From positions 1 to 20,804 of the forward strand of contig DAOUFU010000045.1 in assembly GCA_034429275.1 (NCBI GenBank): 20,804 nucleotides of DNA, in the 5' to 3' direction. The position numbers and the translations under genes were made by a program. The DNA is from DAOUFU01 sp034429275. Lineage in GTDB: Bacteria; Chloroflexota; Anaerolineae; Aggregatilineales; Aggregatilineaceae. Under the pieces are notes generated by a model. That model did not search any database and was not told the origin of the DNA. It saw only the letters and a list, made by a program, of their open reading frames with translations. Positions 1-5,925 of this stretch are shown here, in pieces. Position 1 is the first letter of the stretch, and every line of letters starts with the position of its first letter.

Positions 1-943
1 GCAGATAGTCCGGGCTGGTGTGCAGCAACGGCAGGCACGGACTCACCCCGCCATCCCAGCCCACCGCCACCGACCCGGCCTCAATGAAAGGGCACCAGTT
101 GCGCCGGGCAGTCACGCGCGCATCGCCGGACGTGCCGCGCCAGCCCACTGCCACCGCTGCCTTCAGCACAGCGGCGACTGCCGGATCATCATCCAGGCGC
201 GGCAGAAACAGGCCGGGAATCTCCGGCAGCGGCAGATCGGAATCGTTGCTGAGCGCGCGGGAAAACAGCATCTCGCGCTGCATCCCTTCGCTGTGCGGCA
301 GCACGTTGGTCACCATGAAGCGCGCCGCACCGAGTTCTTTTGCCAGCGCCAGCAGGGCGGGCAGGTCGCCCAGGTTGCGCCGCATCGCCACAAACGCGAT
401 GCACAGCTCTGGCGGCGAGCTTGATCGGGCGGCCAGGTCACGGAAGCGCGCCAGGTGGCGCAGCACCACCGGCAGCGCCGCGCCCAGCCGCACATCGGTA
501 TAACTGGCCGGGGTCGCCCCATCGAGCGAAACCCACAGCCGGGTCAGCCCGGCGTCAATCAGCGCTTTGGCCCGCCGGGCGGTGAGCATGGTCCCGTTAG
601 TGATCATCTCGACTTCGGCACCGGTCTCGCGCGCGGCGGCCACCATCGAGACAATCGACGGGTGGGCAAGCGGCTCGCCAAACCCGCCGAAGAATACCGA
701 CGGCGTGGGATCGCAGGCGCGGACTGCCTCCAGCACATGGGCGAAGGTGTCCGCCGCCATGTCGCCTATGGACTCTTCCCAGGCAGTGCGCAGGCAGGTC
801 CGGCAGGTGAGATTACACCGGCTGGTTGGCTCGATGTACACTTTCGCCAGCCGCGTGATCGGCAGGCGGTCGGCCTGGCTGCACGAGGGCAATACCAGCG
901 TGCTCGGGGCGGTGATCGATGTGCGCCCGATGAATGACGGCAT
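1..943 (-). CDS. Radical SAM/SPASM-type protein, 3' end missing
   Basis: An uninterrupted frame runs from an ATG at 943 through the left edge, giving 314 codons. Residues 43-50 read CNLTCRTC, the CxxxCxxC motif that binds the [4Fe-4S] cluster for SAM cleavage. It is preceded by the beta strand VYIEPTSR and followed by a FFGGFGEP segment, the usual SAM-binding GGE-like position. Near the edge NWCPFIEAGSVAVGWDG..SPC looks like the start of a SPASM-like auxiliary cluster region. Members of this family mature peptides or enzyme cofactors. The C-R-T-C-x-R..W pattern reminds me of the maturase family linked to tungsten-cofactor oxidoreductases, but that is recall, not a search. The start lies 9 bp after the stop of the phosphatase gene, so the two probably form one operon. 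The substrate is unknown. Confidence 0.87.
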   Translation of the reverse strand, partial: MPSFIGRTSITAPSTLVLPSCSQADRLPITRLAKVYIEPTSRCNLTCRTCLRTAWEESIGDMAADTFAHVLEAVRACDPTPSVFFGGFGEPLAHPSIVSMVAAARETGAEVEMITNGTMLTARRAKALIDAGLTRLWVSLDGATPASYTDVRLGAALPVVLRHLARFRDLAARSSSPPELCIAFVAMRRNLGDLPALLALAKELGAARFMVTNVLPHSEGMQREMLFSRALSNDSDLPLPEIPGLFLPRLDDDPAVAAVLKAAVAVGWRGTSGDARVTARRNWCPFIEAGSVAVGWDGGVSPCLPLLHTSPDYL

Positions 944-952
944 CCCACGCTC

Positions 953-1981
953 CTATTTCAGCCCTGCATCGGCAGCGGCCTCGACGAATGCCTGGTGCAG
1001 GTGCCCATTGGTGACCAGTAGCCCGCGGTTGGTCCGCAGATACGCGCCAGCAGACCAATCCAGTGGCGCGCCACGAAGATCGGTCACGCGTCCCCCTGCT
1101 TCGGTAACGATGGCATAACCGGCAGCATGGTCCCATATTTTCTCGGTATAGGCGGGATCGGGCGAGACGCGCAGGATGCAGTCCCCCATCCCGGCAGCGA
1201 TCATCGCGTGTTTGTCCTGGCTGTCGAGATAGATGGCGGGCGAGTCGGGTCCGCGTCCGAGCCGGGCGTCGATGGCAGCGAGCAGCCGCCGGTCACTGTG
1301 GGCGGATTCGAAGCTGCTCAGCAGCCGGGCGAGGCGCGGATCGCGCACGTCGGAGACTCGCACCGGCTGGCGCTCGGCTTCCGAGGATGGATCGCCCGCT
1401 GGCAGCCCACTGAACAGCGGCTCGCAGAACGCGCCCTGCCCGCGCAACGCATAGGTCAGCACGCCGGGGCCTTCCGGCGGAATGTCGGCATCATAAAAGC
1501 CAGGACTGGCCAGCACACCCAGCACCGGCTCGAAATCGATCATCAAGGCGATGGCCACGCAGTAATGCCGCCGGGCCAGGAATCCTTTTGTCCCGTCGAT
1601 GGGGTCGATCACCCACCGGCGCGCTGCGCGAGACTCCCGGCCAAAATCGAGCCACGCGCACACCTGCTCGTCAAAGCCGTAGCTGCCTACCGCGCCGATC
1701 GCCTCTTCGACGAAATGCTGAACCAGCAGCCGCTGCTCTTCGGTGAGCAGCGAGAGGAAATCCTCCGAGCGTTCTTCGGCGATCATGCCATCGTCAGGGA
1801 AGTTTTCGGCCAGGGCACTGCCGATCACGGCCTGCGAGGCATAGTCAGCGATGGTGACCGGACCCTGCCCGGCCTTGTCTACACCGGTGACCATCTCCGC
1901 CTGGATGGCCTGGCAGACCGATGCTGCCATGCGCGCGATGGTTTTTGCGGTCTCCAGCTCTAGTGAAAGTTCAGCAGCCAT
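953..1981 (-). CDS. 3'(2'),5'-bisphosphate nucleotidase, HAL2/CysQ-like (inositol monophosphatase superfamily)
   Basis: The predicted protein has 342 residues. It carries the Mg/Li-sensitive phosphatase signatures in order: D46 in the ADYASQ helix, E69-E70 in IAEERSED, DPIDGTKGF at 126-134, and WDHAAG near the C-terminus. The long helical segment between E70 and the DPIDG motif is typical of HAL2-type 3'-phosphoadenosine 5'-phosphate (PAP) phosphatases rather than plain inositol monophosphatases. These enzymes hydrolyse PAP to AMP in the cytoplasm and so relieve product inhibition in sulfate assimilation and sulfotransfer. I chose the ATG at 1981 because GGAG lies 8 bases upstream. The longer in-frame start at 2065 would overlap the probable -10 box. 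No sulfate-assimilation gene is visible nearby, so the exact substrate is inferred. Confidence 0.85.
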   Translation of the reverse strand: MAAELSLELETAKTIARMAASVCQAIQAEMVTGVDKAGQGPVTIADYASQAVIGSALAENFPDDGMIAEERSEDFLSLLTEEQRLLVQHFVEEAIGAVGSYGFDEQVCAWLDFGRESRAARRWVIDPIDGTKGFLARRHYCVAIALMIDFEPVLGVLASPGFYDADIPPEGPGVLTYALRGQGAFCEPLFSGLPAGDPSSEAERQPVRVSDVRDPRLARLLSSFESAHSDRRLLAAIDARLGRGPDSPAIYLDSQDKHAMIAAGMGDCILRVSPDPAYTEKIWDHAAGYAIVTEAGGRVTDLRGAPLDWSAGAYLRTNRGLLVTNGHLHQAFVEAAADAGLK

Positions 1982-2053
1982 GAATGCTCCGGGAGAGTGA
2001 ATGATCCGGCGTGGTACCGCCAGGGGCCATCGTGCGTCAGCCCGAAAGCGATT

Positions 2054-2059
2054 ATTGTA
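2054..2059 (-). promoter_or_regulatory. Possible -10 box for the phosphatase/radical SAM operon
   Basis: The minus strand reads TACAAT (5 of 6 to consensus), 72 bases before the ATG at 1981. No good -35 match is present at 15-18 bp. It faces away from the plus-strand promoter at 2090-2119, giving a divergent arrangement. Confidence 0.35.
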
Positions 2060-2089
2060 ACGCACCCGCCAGAAAGCAAAAACTGTCGG

Positions 2090-2119
2090 TTGACAACGGC
2101 AGGCAGGGCGTGATATAGT
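2090..2119 (+). promoter_or_regulatory. Strong sigma-70 type promoter
   Basis: TTGACA at 2090-2095 (6 of 6) is followed by 18 bp and TATAGT at 2114-2119 (5 of 6), with a TGn extended -10 at 2111-2113. Transcription should begin near 2126. This is among the best promoters in the window, yet no recognisable protein gene follows it. Confidence 0.75.
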
Positions 2120-2232
2120 GTGTACCGTAGCGTAATAGGGCGTGGTGGCGGTGCGTCATTCCGCCGCGCGCAAAAACCGATGAGGGGCCGCCCCATGGGT
2201 CACTTGGCGGCCAAAGTAGAAAGGCATCATAA

Positions 2233-2445
2233 ATGCAACCCGGTTCGCAGCCTGTTATGAGCGAACTGAATACGGTGGATGACGTTGTTGGGGACGAACG
2301 CAGTTCAATGCCCCAGACCCTGAACCACCTCAAAGCGCATAGCGAGCTTTCAGCCGGTTGTGCTGCATCTATGATTGCCCCTGTCTATGGTGCGTTCGTT
2401 ACCAATCCAGTATCCCACAGGCCGTATGTGGAGGCCGCCGTGTAA
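2233..2445 (+). CDS. Small hypothetical protein, 70 aa (uncertain)
   Basis: ATG at 2233 follows AAAGG with 8 bases of spacing, a weak but correctly placed ribosome site. The frame ends with TAA at 2443-2445, and a terminator follows 35 bases later. The protein begins MQPGSQPVMSELNTVDD, has no membrane segment or motif that I recognise, and has one cysteine. Third-position GC is lower than in the neighbouring sure genes. A 9-bp inverted repeat and other hairpins lie within or just before it, so the segment could act as RNA rather than code. It is listed because promoter, ribosome site, frame and terminator occur in the right order. Confidence 0.3.
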   Translation: MQPGSQPVMSELNTVDDVVGDERSSMPQTLNHLKAHSELSAGCAASMIAPVYGAFVTNPVSHRPYVEAAV

Positions 2446-2479
2446 GCGGGCCACCGCCTGCCACCAGCCGAGTCCCCTT

Positions 2480-2525
2480 CCGGGGCGTGGGATACACTCA
2501 AACCCACGCCCCGGTTTTTGTTTTT
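2480..2525 (+). terminator. Rho-independent terminator
   Basis: CCGGGGCGTGGG at 2480-2491 and its perfect complement at 2503-2514 form a 12-bp stem with an 11-nt loop, directly followed by TTTTTGTTTTT. It is a very strong intrinsic terminator for plus-strand transcription and ends the unit that starts at 2126. Confidence 0.93.
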
Positions 2526-2621
2526 GGTCGGGAAACAAAACCACAGGGGGCCAGCACCGGGTCCACGAAGGCCCGGACCGTCCCGAACCACAGGTCTTCA
2601 GTTTCGATAGGGAAGTGATCG

Positions 2622-2939
2622 ATGATGATCCAGACGACCAACCCACAGTTTCAAGCGTTGTATACGGGTCGCGCATACCGAATGCTGCGCGATAAGGTCT
2701 GGTTCGAGTGTGCGTGGTCCGATCCAATCCGCAGAGTAGAAGACTACTATGATGCGGGGATCATCGACGGACGCCGCACCGTCATCGGCACTGCCCAGGG
2801 AGCATTCCGCGAAATCCGGGCGATTGTTCCGGGCAGCACAATGACAGCAGCCGGTAAACCACTTAGCCCACGGCCAGGGGCCGCGCTAAGCCCGAATGAC
2901 CGGCTAGCAGAAAGCGAGGATACACATGGCACGGCTTAA
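2622..2939 (+). CDS. Hypothetical protein, 105 aa
   Basis: ATG at 2622 has AGGG nine bases upstream; a second ATG follows at 2625. The first 65 residues look like a globular domain (YTGRAYRMLRDKVWFECAW, then DPIRRVEDYYDAGIIDG and REIRAIV). The last 35 are Pro/Gly/Ser-rich and low in complexity. I recognise no family. The 3' part is encoded by a 57-nt nested hairpin region (2849-2905), which constrains the sequence and may be the functional element instead. The frame overlaps the next one (2926) by 14 bp, as in coupled operon genes. No clear promoter lies between the terminator at 2525 and this start. Confidence 0.35.
   Translation: MMIQTTNPQFQALYTGRAYRMLRDKVWFECAWSDPIRRVEDYYDAGIIDGRRTVIGTAQGAFREIRAIVPGSTMTAAGKPLSPRPGAALSPNDRLAESEDTHGTA
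2849..2905. repeat. Nested inverted repeats, three stacked stems
   Basis: AGCCGGT (2849-2855) pairs with ACCGGCT (2899-2905). Inside it CTTAGC (2862-2867) pairs with GCTAAG (2885-2890), and inside that CGGCC (2871-2875) pairs with GGCCG (2879-2883) around a 3-nt loop. All 18 base pairs are perfect. The structure ends 20 bases before the ATG at 2926 and its ribosome site. It could be an RNA control element, a cruciform or a recombination or repeat site. Confidence 0.7.
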
Positions 2940-3117
2940 CAACTTGATGCGTGCCGGCAGTCGCAAAACCGGGCGGCAAACAAGCCCTACCGGCAGCGAC
3001 CAGCCACAGCGTCCCGCCTCGCAGATGTCACCCCTCGCTGCCCGCATAGGGTCGAGGGAGCACCATCTGCCATTCGACCGAACAGAATCGCAACGAGATC
3101 AACGGACAACGCCCTGA
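2926..3117 (+). CDS. Small basic hypothetical protein, 63 aa (uncertain, possibly frameshifted)
   Basis: ATG at 2926 has GAGG six bases upstream, the best ribosome site in this gene-poor stretch. The start overlaps the end of the preceding frame. The product is rich in Arg, Ser, Gln and Thr (MARLNNLMRAGSRKTGRQ...) and shows no motif that I know. Another frame, open from 3050 to a TGA at 3239-3241, encodes a more protein-like helical stretch (PELLELKALRQKHTTIT) but has no start codon. A single frameshift between about 3050 and 3110 would join the two into one protein of about 105 residues. It may therefore be a broken gene. Confidence 0.3.
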   Translation: MARLNNLMRAGSRKTGRQTSPTGSDQPQRPASQMSPLAARIGSREHHLPFDRTESQRDQRTTP

Positions 3118-3241
3118 ATTATTGGAACTGAAGGCGCTGCGACAGAAGCATACGACGATTACCGGAAACGTCGCCCGCCTGAGCAAACACGAGAGGGCAC
3201 GCGCCACCAGCGGCCAGGCCGCCAGCGGCGCAGCACATTGA
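3050..3241 (+). pseudogene. Possible frameshifted continuation of the small gene at 2926
   Basis: This frame opens after a TAG at 3047-3049, has no ATG or GTG, and ends with TGA at 3239-3241. It encodes an amphipathic helix-like region, NEINGQRPELLELKALRQK, followed by a basic Ala/Ser-rich tail. Because it has no start, it would be expressed only if fused to the upstream frame. This is an interpretation, not a sure call. Confidence 0.2.
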
Positions 3242-3363
3242 AAAACTCACCGGCTTCCGAGCACTCCATCGCTCGACCGCGCGCCGCCACCGGTGCGCGC
3301 GCCGTGCAGGGGGCTTGGGCCTGGACAGGATGAATACGGCCATGCAAGGCACGGGTTGGATGA

Positions 3364-3426
3364 AGGTCTGTGCGGCGAAGGCTGGTGCGGCGAACTGGGT
3401 GTTGGCTCCTGCAACCGCACAGACCT
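3364..3426. repeat. 12-bp inverted repeat with a 39-nt loop
   Basis: AGGTCTGTGCGG at 3364-3375 is perfectly complementary to CCGCACAGACCT at 3415-3426. No poly-T follows, so it is not an intrinsic terminator. It lies in a stretch without sure genes. Confidence 0.7.
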
Positions 3427-3713
3427 CTCTCGCACCCGCGCCTGAACGGCTGATCGATCCCGCGTGCGCCGGTATGCGCACCATTTATCGTCCGCAAGGC
3501 GGCGCAGTGCGCCCGACCTTAAACAGGGAGATTGATATTCATGGTGGGGAGTTCGCGCTAGAGAGCATTGATCTGGAGTGGCTGCAGTTTACTCTCGTGG
3601 GAATCTTCGGCTTTTTGCCGTTGATCATCGTGCATTTTTCAACCCGCCGGTTCCGGCTCGTGATCATCCCATCACCGACTCGCCGCCAGCAGTATCTGGC
3701 GCGGCTGGTGGCA

Positions 3714-3753
3714 ATAAAAACCAGCCTGTTGATGCTGCTCACAGACTGGTTTT
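3714..3753 (-). terminator. Terminator of the response regulator gene
   Basis: AAAACCAG (3717-3724) pairs with CTGGTTTT (3746-3753), and CTGT (3726-3729) pairs with ACAG (3741-3744) across one mismatch, around an 11-nt loop. On the minus strand the stem is followed by TTTTTATT. It lies 43 bases beyond the stop codon at 3796. The plus-strand side has only four T residues after the stem. Confidence 0.75.
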
Positions 3754-3766
3754 CGAGTATCGTATA

Positions 3767-3784
3767 GCGCCGTCACGACGGCGC
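3767..3784. repeat. Near-perfect palindrome
   Basis: GCGCCGTC and GACGGCGC (3767-3774 and 3777-3784) flank only two bases. The short spacer fits a protein-binding site or cruciform better than an RNA hairpin. It lies between the stop codon and the terminator of the response regulator gene. Confidence 0.45.
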
Positions 3785-3795
3785 GCGGGCGAGGC

Positions 3796-4149
3796 CTAGC
3801 GGTAGCTGTTCAGCAGTTCGACCAGGTCGGGCACATTCACCGGCTTGACCAGGTAATCGTTGCCGCCAGCTTCTTCGGCATAGCGCATGTATTCTTGCAG
3901 ATCGAAGGCGGTGATGGCGACGATGGGCGCGCTGACACCTTTCGCGCGCAACGCGTGGGTCAGTTCCAGCCCGCTCATGCCTTCACCAAAGTCGATGTCG
4001 GTCAGGATCAGATCGGCGTCGCCCGGCTTGATGTGCCGCAGCGCATCTTCGGCAGTATAAAAGACCGTCAGCGAATCGCGCTGCATTCGTGCCACTCGTT
4101 CGACCAACGCCACATTGCCCAGATCATCTTCGATGTAGATGATATGCAT
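3796..4149 (-). CDS. Single-domain response regulator (CheY-like receiver)
   Basis: The 117-residue protein is one complete receiver domain and nothing else. It shows the acidic pocket E7-D8-D9, the phospho-acceptor D51 in LILTDIDF, T80 in VAITAF and K102 in YLVKPV, all in canonical order. It would accept a phosphoryl group from a histidine kinase and act through protein contacts, since it has no DNA-binding or enzymatic output domain. The start at 4149 is supported by TGAGGAG eight bases upstream. No kinase is adjacent; the PAS kinase at 17651-19405 is 13.5 kb away and need not be its partner. A terminator follows the gene, so it is probably monocistronic. Confidence 0.92.
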   Translation of the reverse strand: MHIIYIEDDLGNVALVERVARMQRDSLTVFYTAEDALRHIKPGDADLILTDIDFGEGMSGLELTHALRAKGVSAPIVAITAFDLQEYMRYAEEAGGNDYLVKPVNVPDLVELLNSYR

Positions 4150-4255
4150 TCCAGTGCTCCTCAGGTACGAACCGGGATAAAACCGTATCAGTAACTCTCG
4201 TCAGCGAGTCCCGATGTCCGGGCATAAATAACACCATTACCAAACGACAGCAGCT

Positions 4256-4264
4256 ATCATACCA
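4256..4264 (-). promoter_or_regulatory. Extended -10 promoter of the response regulator gene
   Basis: On the minus strand TGG precedes TATGAT (-10 at 4261-4256), an extended -10 with 5 of 6 matches. No clear -35 is seen. Transcription from about 4249 would give a leader of roughly 100 nt. Confidence 0.4.
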
Positions 4265-4325
4265 CAGTATTGATAACGTTTGCACCGGTACTTTTAGGTG
4301 GCGATTTGGGGCGCTTGCTCAAAGT

Positions 4326-4353
4326 TTGTAATTCGTTATGAAAGTTTTATAAA
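4326..4353 (+). promoter_or_regulatory. Promoter of rtcB
   Basis: TTGTAA (4326-4331, 4 of 6) and TATAAA (4348-4353, 5 of 6) are 16 bp apart. Transcription from about 4360 would give a leader of roughly 19 nt that just includes the GAGGA ribosome site. The 4150-4378 gap is clearly richer in AT than the flanking genes, as expected for divergent promoters. Confidence 0.5.
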
Positions 4354-4378
4354 GATTTACAAATGAGGAATCCACAGC

Positions 4379-5878
4379 ATGAACGATCCGATTGATGGCA
4401 GCGCACTGCTGCGCCTGGGCTTCCCGCCCGGCAAAGTGATCGGGCTGGCGCTGGCGGCGGCACAGGCCGCGGCAGCCGAAGGCGCGACCCGCGACGACAT
4501 CCTGAGCGACCTGGCCGACCTGTTGGCCGCGCCGGATGATTTCATCGGCGACCCGGTCTATGGCGCGACAGCCGCTCAGTTGGGCGCGTTCCGCGCGCAC
4601 CAGGAACGCAGCACCCCCGCCTACGACTTGAGCAACACGGCCCCCTATCGTGTATGGGGAGCCGAGAGCATCGAGCCGGGCGCGCTGGAGCAAATGAAGC
4701 GCGCGGTACGCCTGCCGGTCGCGCTGCGCGGTGCCCTGATGCCCGATGCTCACCAGGGCTATGGCCTGCCGATCGGTGGCGTGCTGGCGACCGCCAACAG
4801 CGTGATCCCCTACGCGGTGGGCGTGGACATCGCCTGCCGGATGCGCCTCACCGTGTTCAACACCTCACCGCATGTGCTGGATCAGAAGCGGGAGAAGTTC
4901 CGCCGCGTGCTGGAAGAGCAAACCTGCTTTGGTGCAGGCGCAGCCTGGGATGTCCCCCGCGAGCATGAAGTCATGGACGATCCCTTGTGGGATACCCACC
5001 CGGTGGCGCGCAAGTTCAAGGACACTGCGTGGTACCAACTGGGCACCAGCGGATCGGGCAATCACTTCGTCGAGTTCGGTGCGCTGACCGTCACCCAGAC
5101 TATTCCCTCGCCGCTGGGCACGATCCCACCGGGCACCTACCTGGCCGTGCTGAGTCACAGCGGCAGCCGCCGCTTCGGGCTGGAGATGGCCGAGCATTAT
5201 ACGCGCGTGGCGATGGACCTGCGCAGCCGCCTGCCCAAAGATTTCCAGCACCTGGCCTGGCTGGGCCTGGACGAAGAAGCCGGCGTCGAATACTGGCTGG
5301 CGATGACGCTGGCCGGGCGCTATGCCAGCGCCAATCACGCGGTGATTCACCGCCAGATCATCGACGCGCTGCGCCTGCCGGTCTTGGGCGGGATCGAAAA
5401 CCATCACAACTTCGCCTGGAAAGAGACGGTAGACGGGCAGGAAGCCATCGTCCATCGCAAAGGTGCGACTCCGGCGGGCGCGGGCGTGCTGGGCGTGATT
5501 CCTGGCAGCATGAGCGCGCCGGGCTTCGTCGTGCGAGGGCTGGGCAGCACGGAATCGCTGGCGAGCGCTGCGCACGGCGCAGGACGCCGGATGAGCCGCA
5601 AGCAGGCGTTCCAGTCGTTCACCTGGGAGAGCGTGCAGCACCAACTCCGCGAAGCAGGTGTGGAGCTGATGGCCGCCGGGCTGGATGAAGCACCGAACGC
5701 CTATAAGGACATCCGCCAGGTGATGGCGCAGCAGGCCGACCTGGTGGAGCCGCTCGCGGAATTCCAGCCGCGCCTGGTGCGCATGGATGCGGGCGAGCGT
5801 CCGCGCGACCGCACACGCGATCGCGATAAACCGCGCGACCGCGATAAATCGCGCGGCAGGTCGAAAAAACGCCGCTAG
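4379..5878 (+). CDS. rtcB: RtcB-type RNA ligase
   Basis: RtcB joins RNA ends with 2',3'-cyclic phosphate or 3'-phosphate to 5'-OH ends, using GTP and Mn2+, in RNA repair or tRNA splicing. The metal and guanylylation residues expected from the family are all present: D150 and C153 in VGVDIAC, H229 in GNHF, H260 in SHSGSR, H342/H343 in ENHHNF, and H399 in AHGAGR, the expected guanylylated histidine. MPDAHQGYGLPIGG and GVIPGSM are further signatures. The protein has 499 residues, against about 408 in E. coli. The extra length is an Ala-rich N-terminal region of about 75 residues and a C-terminal tail of Arg-Asp repeats ending SKKRR. The start has GAGGA nine bases upstream. No rtcA, rtcR or archease gene is in the window. 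Confidence 0.93.
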   Translation: MNDPIDGSALLRLGFPPGKVIGLALAAAQAAAAEGATRDDILSDLADLLAAPDDFIGDPVYGATAAQLGAFRAHQERSTPAYDLSNTAPYRVWGAESIEPGALEQMKRAVRLPVALRGALMPDAHQGYGLPIGGVLATANSVIPYAVGVDIACRMRLTVFNTSPHVLDQKREKFRRVLEEQTCFGAGAAWDVPREHEVMDDPLWDTHPVARKFKDTAWYQLGTSGSGNHFVEFGALTVTQTIPSPLGTIPPGTYLAVLSHSGSRRFGLEMAEHYTRVAMDLRSRLPKDFQHLAWLGLDEEAGVEYWLAMTLAGRYASANHAVIHRQIIDALRLPVLGGIENHHNFAWKETVDGQEAIVHRKGATPAGAGVLGVIPGSMSAPGFVVRGLGSTESLASAAHGAGRRMSRKQAFQSFTWESVQHQLREAGVELMAAGLDEAPNAYKDIRQVMAQQADLVEPLAEFQPRLVRMDAGERPRDRTRDRDKPRDRDKSRGRSKKRR

Positions 5879-5925
5879 CAGGGTATCTTTGTGGCGTGTA
5901 TTGTGCTGTCACCGGAGAGTTATCG

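Larger units (their letters stand above)
2126..2525 (+). ncRNA. Candidate structured transcript of about 400 nt (small RNA or leader/sORF unit)
   Basis: The segment is bounded by the promoter at 2090-2119 and the terminator at 2480-2525. Between them are several perfect inverted repeats: GGCGG/CCGCC at 2147-2151 and 2161-2165, GGCCGCC/GGCGGCC at 2186-2192 and 2206-2212, and a 9-bp pair ACGAACGCA/TGCGTTCGT at 2294-2302 and 2391-2399. I looked for hallmarks of RNase P RNA, tmRNA, 6S RNA and SRP RNA and did not find them. The same span holds a 70-codon frame, so it may be an mRNA instead. The RNA assignment is inference from the boundaries and the repeats. Confidence 0.35.
3242..3795. other. Gene-poor interval with inverted repeats and one doubtful frame
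   Basis: I see no convincing gene here. A plus-strand frame at 3315-3767 (TTG start; first ATG at 3330) lacks a usable ribosome site: GGACAGG abuts the ATG. Its end overlaps the terminator of the response regulator gene. It does contain one hydrophobic stretch, LQFTLVGIFGFLPLIIVHF. The interval also holds a 12-bp inverted repeat at 3364-3426 and a palindrome at 3767-3784. Confidence 0.5.

Noticed and set aside
1127..1963. Plus-strand frame of 278 codons
   Set aside because: Antisense shadow of the phosphatase gene with its intact DPIDGT motif.
2126..2525. RNase P RNA, tmRNA, 6S or SRP RNA in the structured unit
   Set aside because: The conserved blocks of these RNAs (for example GAGGAAAGTCC, the tmRNA alanine acceptor end or the GGAAGGAAGCAG loop) are absent.
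3119..3497. Minus-strand frames of 112-121 codons
   Set aside because: Two overlapping frames in the same DNA, with no ribosome site and no motif, across an inverted repeat. They look like chance frames.
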